Positions 63,781 to 64,000 of a stretch of DNA of 64,000 bases are shown here, in pieces (position 1 is the first letter of the stretch; the number at the start of each line of letters is the position of its first letter). The position numbers and the translations under genes are program-made. The DNA is taken from contig NZ_JAPYPG010000003.1 in NCBI RefSeq assembly GCF_029937755.1, positions 62,001 to 126,000 on the forward strand, in the 5' to 3' direction. The notes beneath the pieces are model-generated. The model did not search any database. It had not been told where the DNA came from and was given only the letters and a program-made list of their open reading frames with translations. The stretch is from Henriciella sp. (lineage in GTDB: Bacteria > Pseudomonadota > Alphaproteobacteria > Caulobacterales > Hyphomonadaceae).

Positions 63781-64000
63781 CAGCCGATCTCCTCGATGGC
63801 AAGCATCTTGAGTTCACTAAGACCGCGAATGGCTACACGGTCGCCGGCGCGGAGTGCGCCCGAGACGAGCGCGACATCAGAAGTACGGTTGGCAACCTCG
63901 ACCTCGACGGCATCGAAACCGCCCTCATCCTCACGGAAGACATATGTCTTGTCTTCGATGGCCACGACGGCCGCCGAGGGCACGGACATCACCCCGGCTT
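63780..64000 (-). CDS. RND efflux periplasmic adaptor, C-terminal fragment (CusB/CzcB-like)
   Basis: Only the last 73 codons are inside the window; the frame continues past base 64000, so the GTG at 63992 is internal. The visible part (GVMSVPSAAVVAIEDKTYVFRED, then RTSDVALVSGALRAGDRVAIRGLSELKML) is the typical end of a membrane-fusion adaptor, with the beta-barrel strand and the VxxGLxxGDxV-type motif. It is the first visible gene of the B-A-DUF3240-C operon. Confidence 0.88.
   Translation of the reverse strand, partial: AGVMSVPSAAVVAIEDKTYVFREDEGGFDAVEVEVANRTSDVALVSGALRAGDRVAIRGLSELKMLAIEEIG

Overview
The window reads as a chromosomal segment of an alphaproteobacterium, most likely a stalked or budding relative of Caulobacter (Caulobacterales/Hyphomonadaceae-like). 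This placement is an inference. It rests on a PopZ-type (DUF2497) polar organiser gene, a DUF2336 gene, a full TTAA-N7-TTAA CtrA-type box with several GANTC sites in front of parE, the rpoZ-rsh...acpS-rnc-era-recO gene order, and a type II secretion operon lying behind a TonB-dependent receptor and a large secreted lipoprotein. No phage, insertion sequence, integrase or CRISPR array was seen. Almost all of the sequence is coding.

Layout. 1-2.5 kb: the 3' part of a TRAP transporter large permease and an aminotransferase. 2.5-5.4 kb: lemA and parC (minus), then an extensin-like protein. 6.1-12.2 kb: a compact minus-strand housekeeping operon, rpoZ-rsh-pyrE-acpS-rnc-era-recO. 12.3-15.6 kb: a NYN-domain protein translationally coupled to a family 5 uracil-DNA glycosylase, then parE. 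15.7-17.9 kb: a JmjC/cupin-like oxygenase coupled to a CelD/BcsL-type GNAT protein. 17.9-24.7 kb: an exported amidohydrolase and a second one that has lost its metal ligands, a NUDIX hydrolase, a degenerate EAL-like protein, a DUF2336 protein and a CaiB-type CoA transferase. 24.7-40 kb: mostly minus-strand housekeeping and metabolic genes (M1 aminopeptidase, xth on plus, ilvD, GNAT, aldo/keto reductase, isoaspartyl peptidase, valS, popZ-like, tolC-like, pcm-like). 40.0-40.4 kb: tRNA-Cys(GCA) and tRNA-Asn(GTT) on plus, each with a recognisable promoter, and a strong Rho-independent terminator between them.

40.4-57.7 kb is the most interesting part. On the minus strand, in transcription order, there is a 963-residue lipoprotein made of two tandem ~445-residue modules, a TonB-dependent receptor, gspC-D-E-F-G-H-I-J-K-L-M-N, and a small lipoprotein overlapping gspN by 4 nt. 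Upstream of the large lipoprotein there is a good match to a Pho box (two 7-mers 11 nt apart) with a TATAAA -10 hexamer just downstream. This suggests a phosphate-starvation-controlled surface lipoprotein with its own secretion machine and outer-membrane receptor. It recalls the T2SS-dependent, phosphate-regulated ElpS lipoprotein known from Caulobacter crescentus, although homology to ElpS could not be tested here.

58.0-64 kb: a PD40 beta-propeller lipoprotein, then a heavy-metal RND efflux operon in transcription order adaptor (cut by the window end), CusA/CzcA-type pump, DUF3240 PII-like protein and CzcC-like outer-membrane channel.

Most functional calls are family-level readings of the translated sequence. 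No database search or structure prediction was run.
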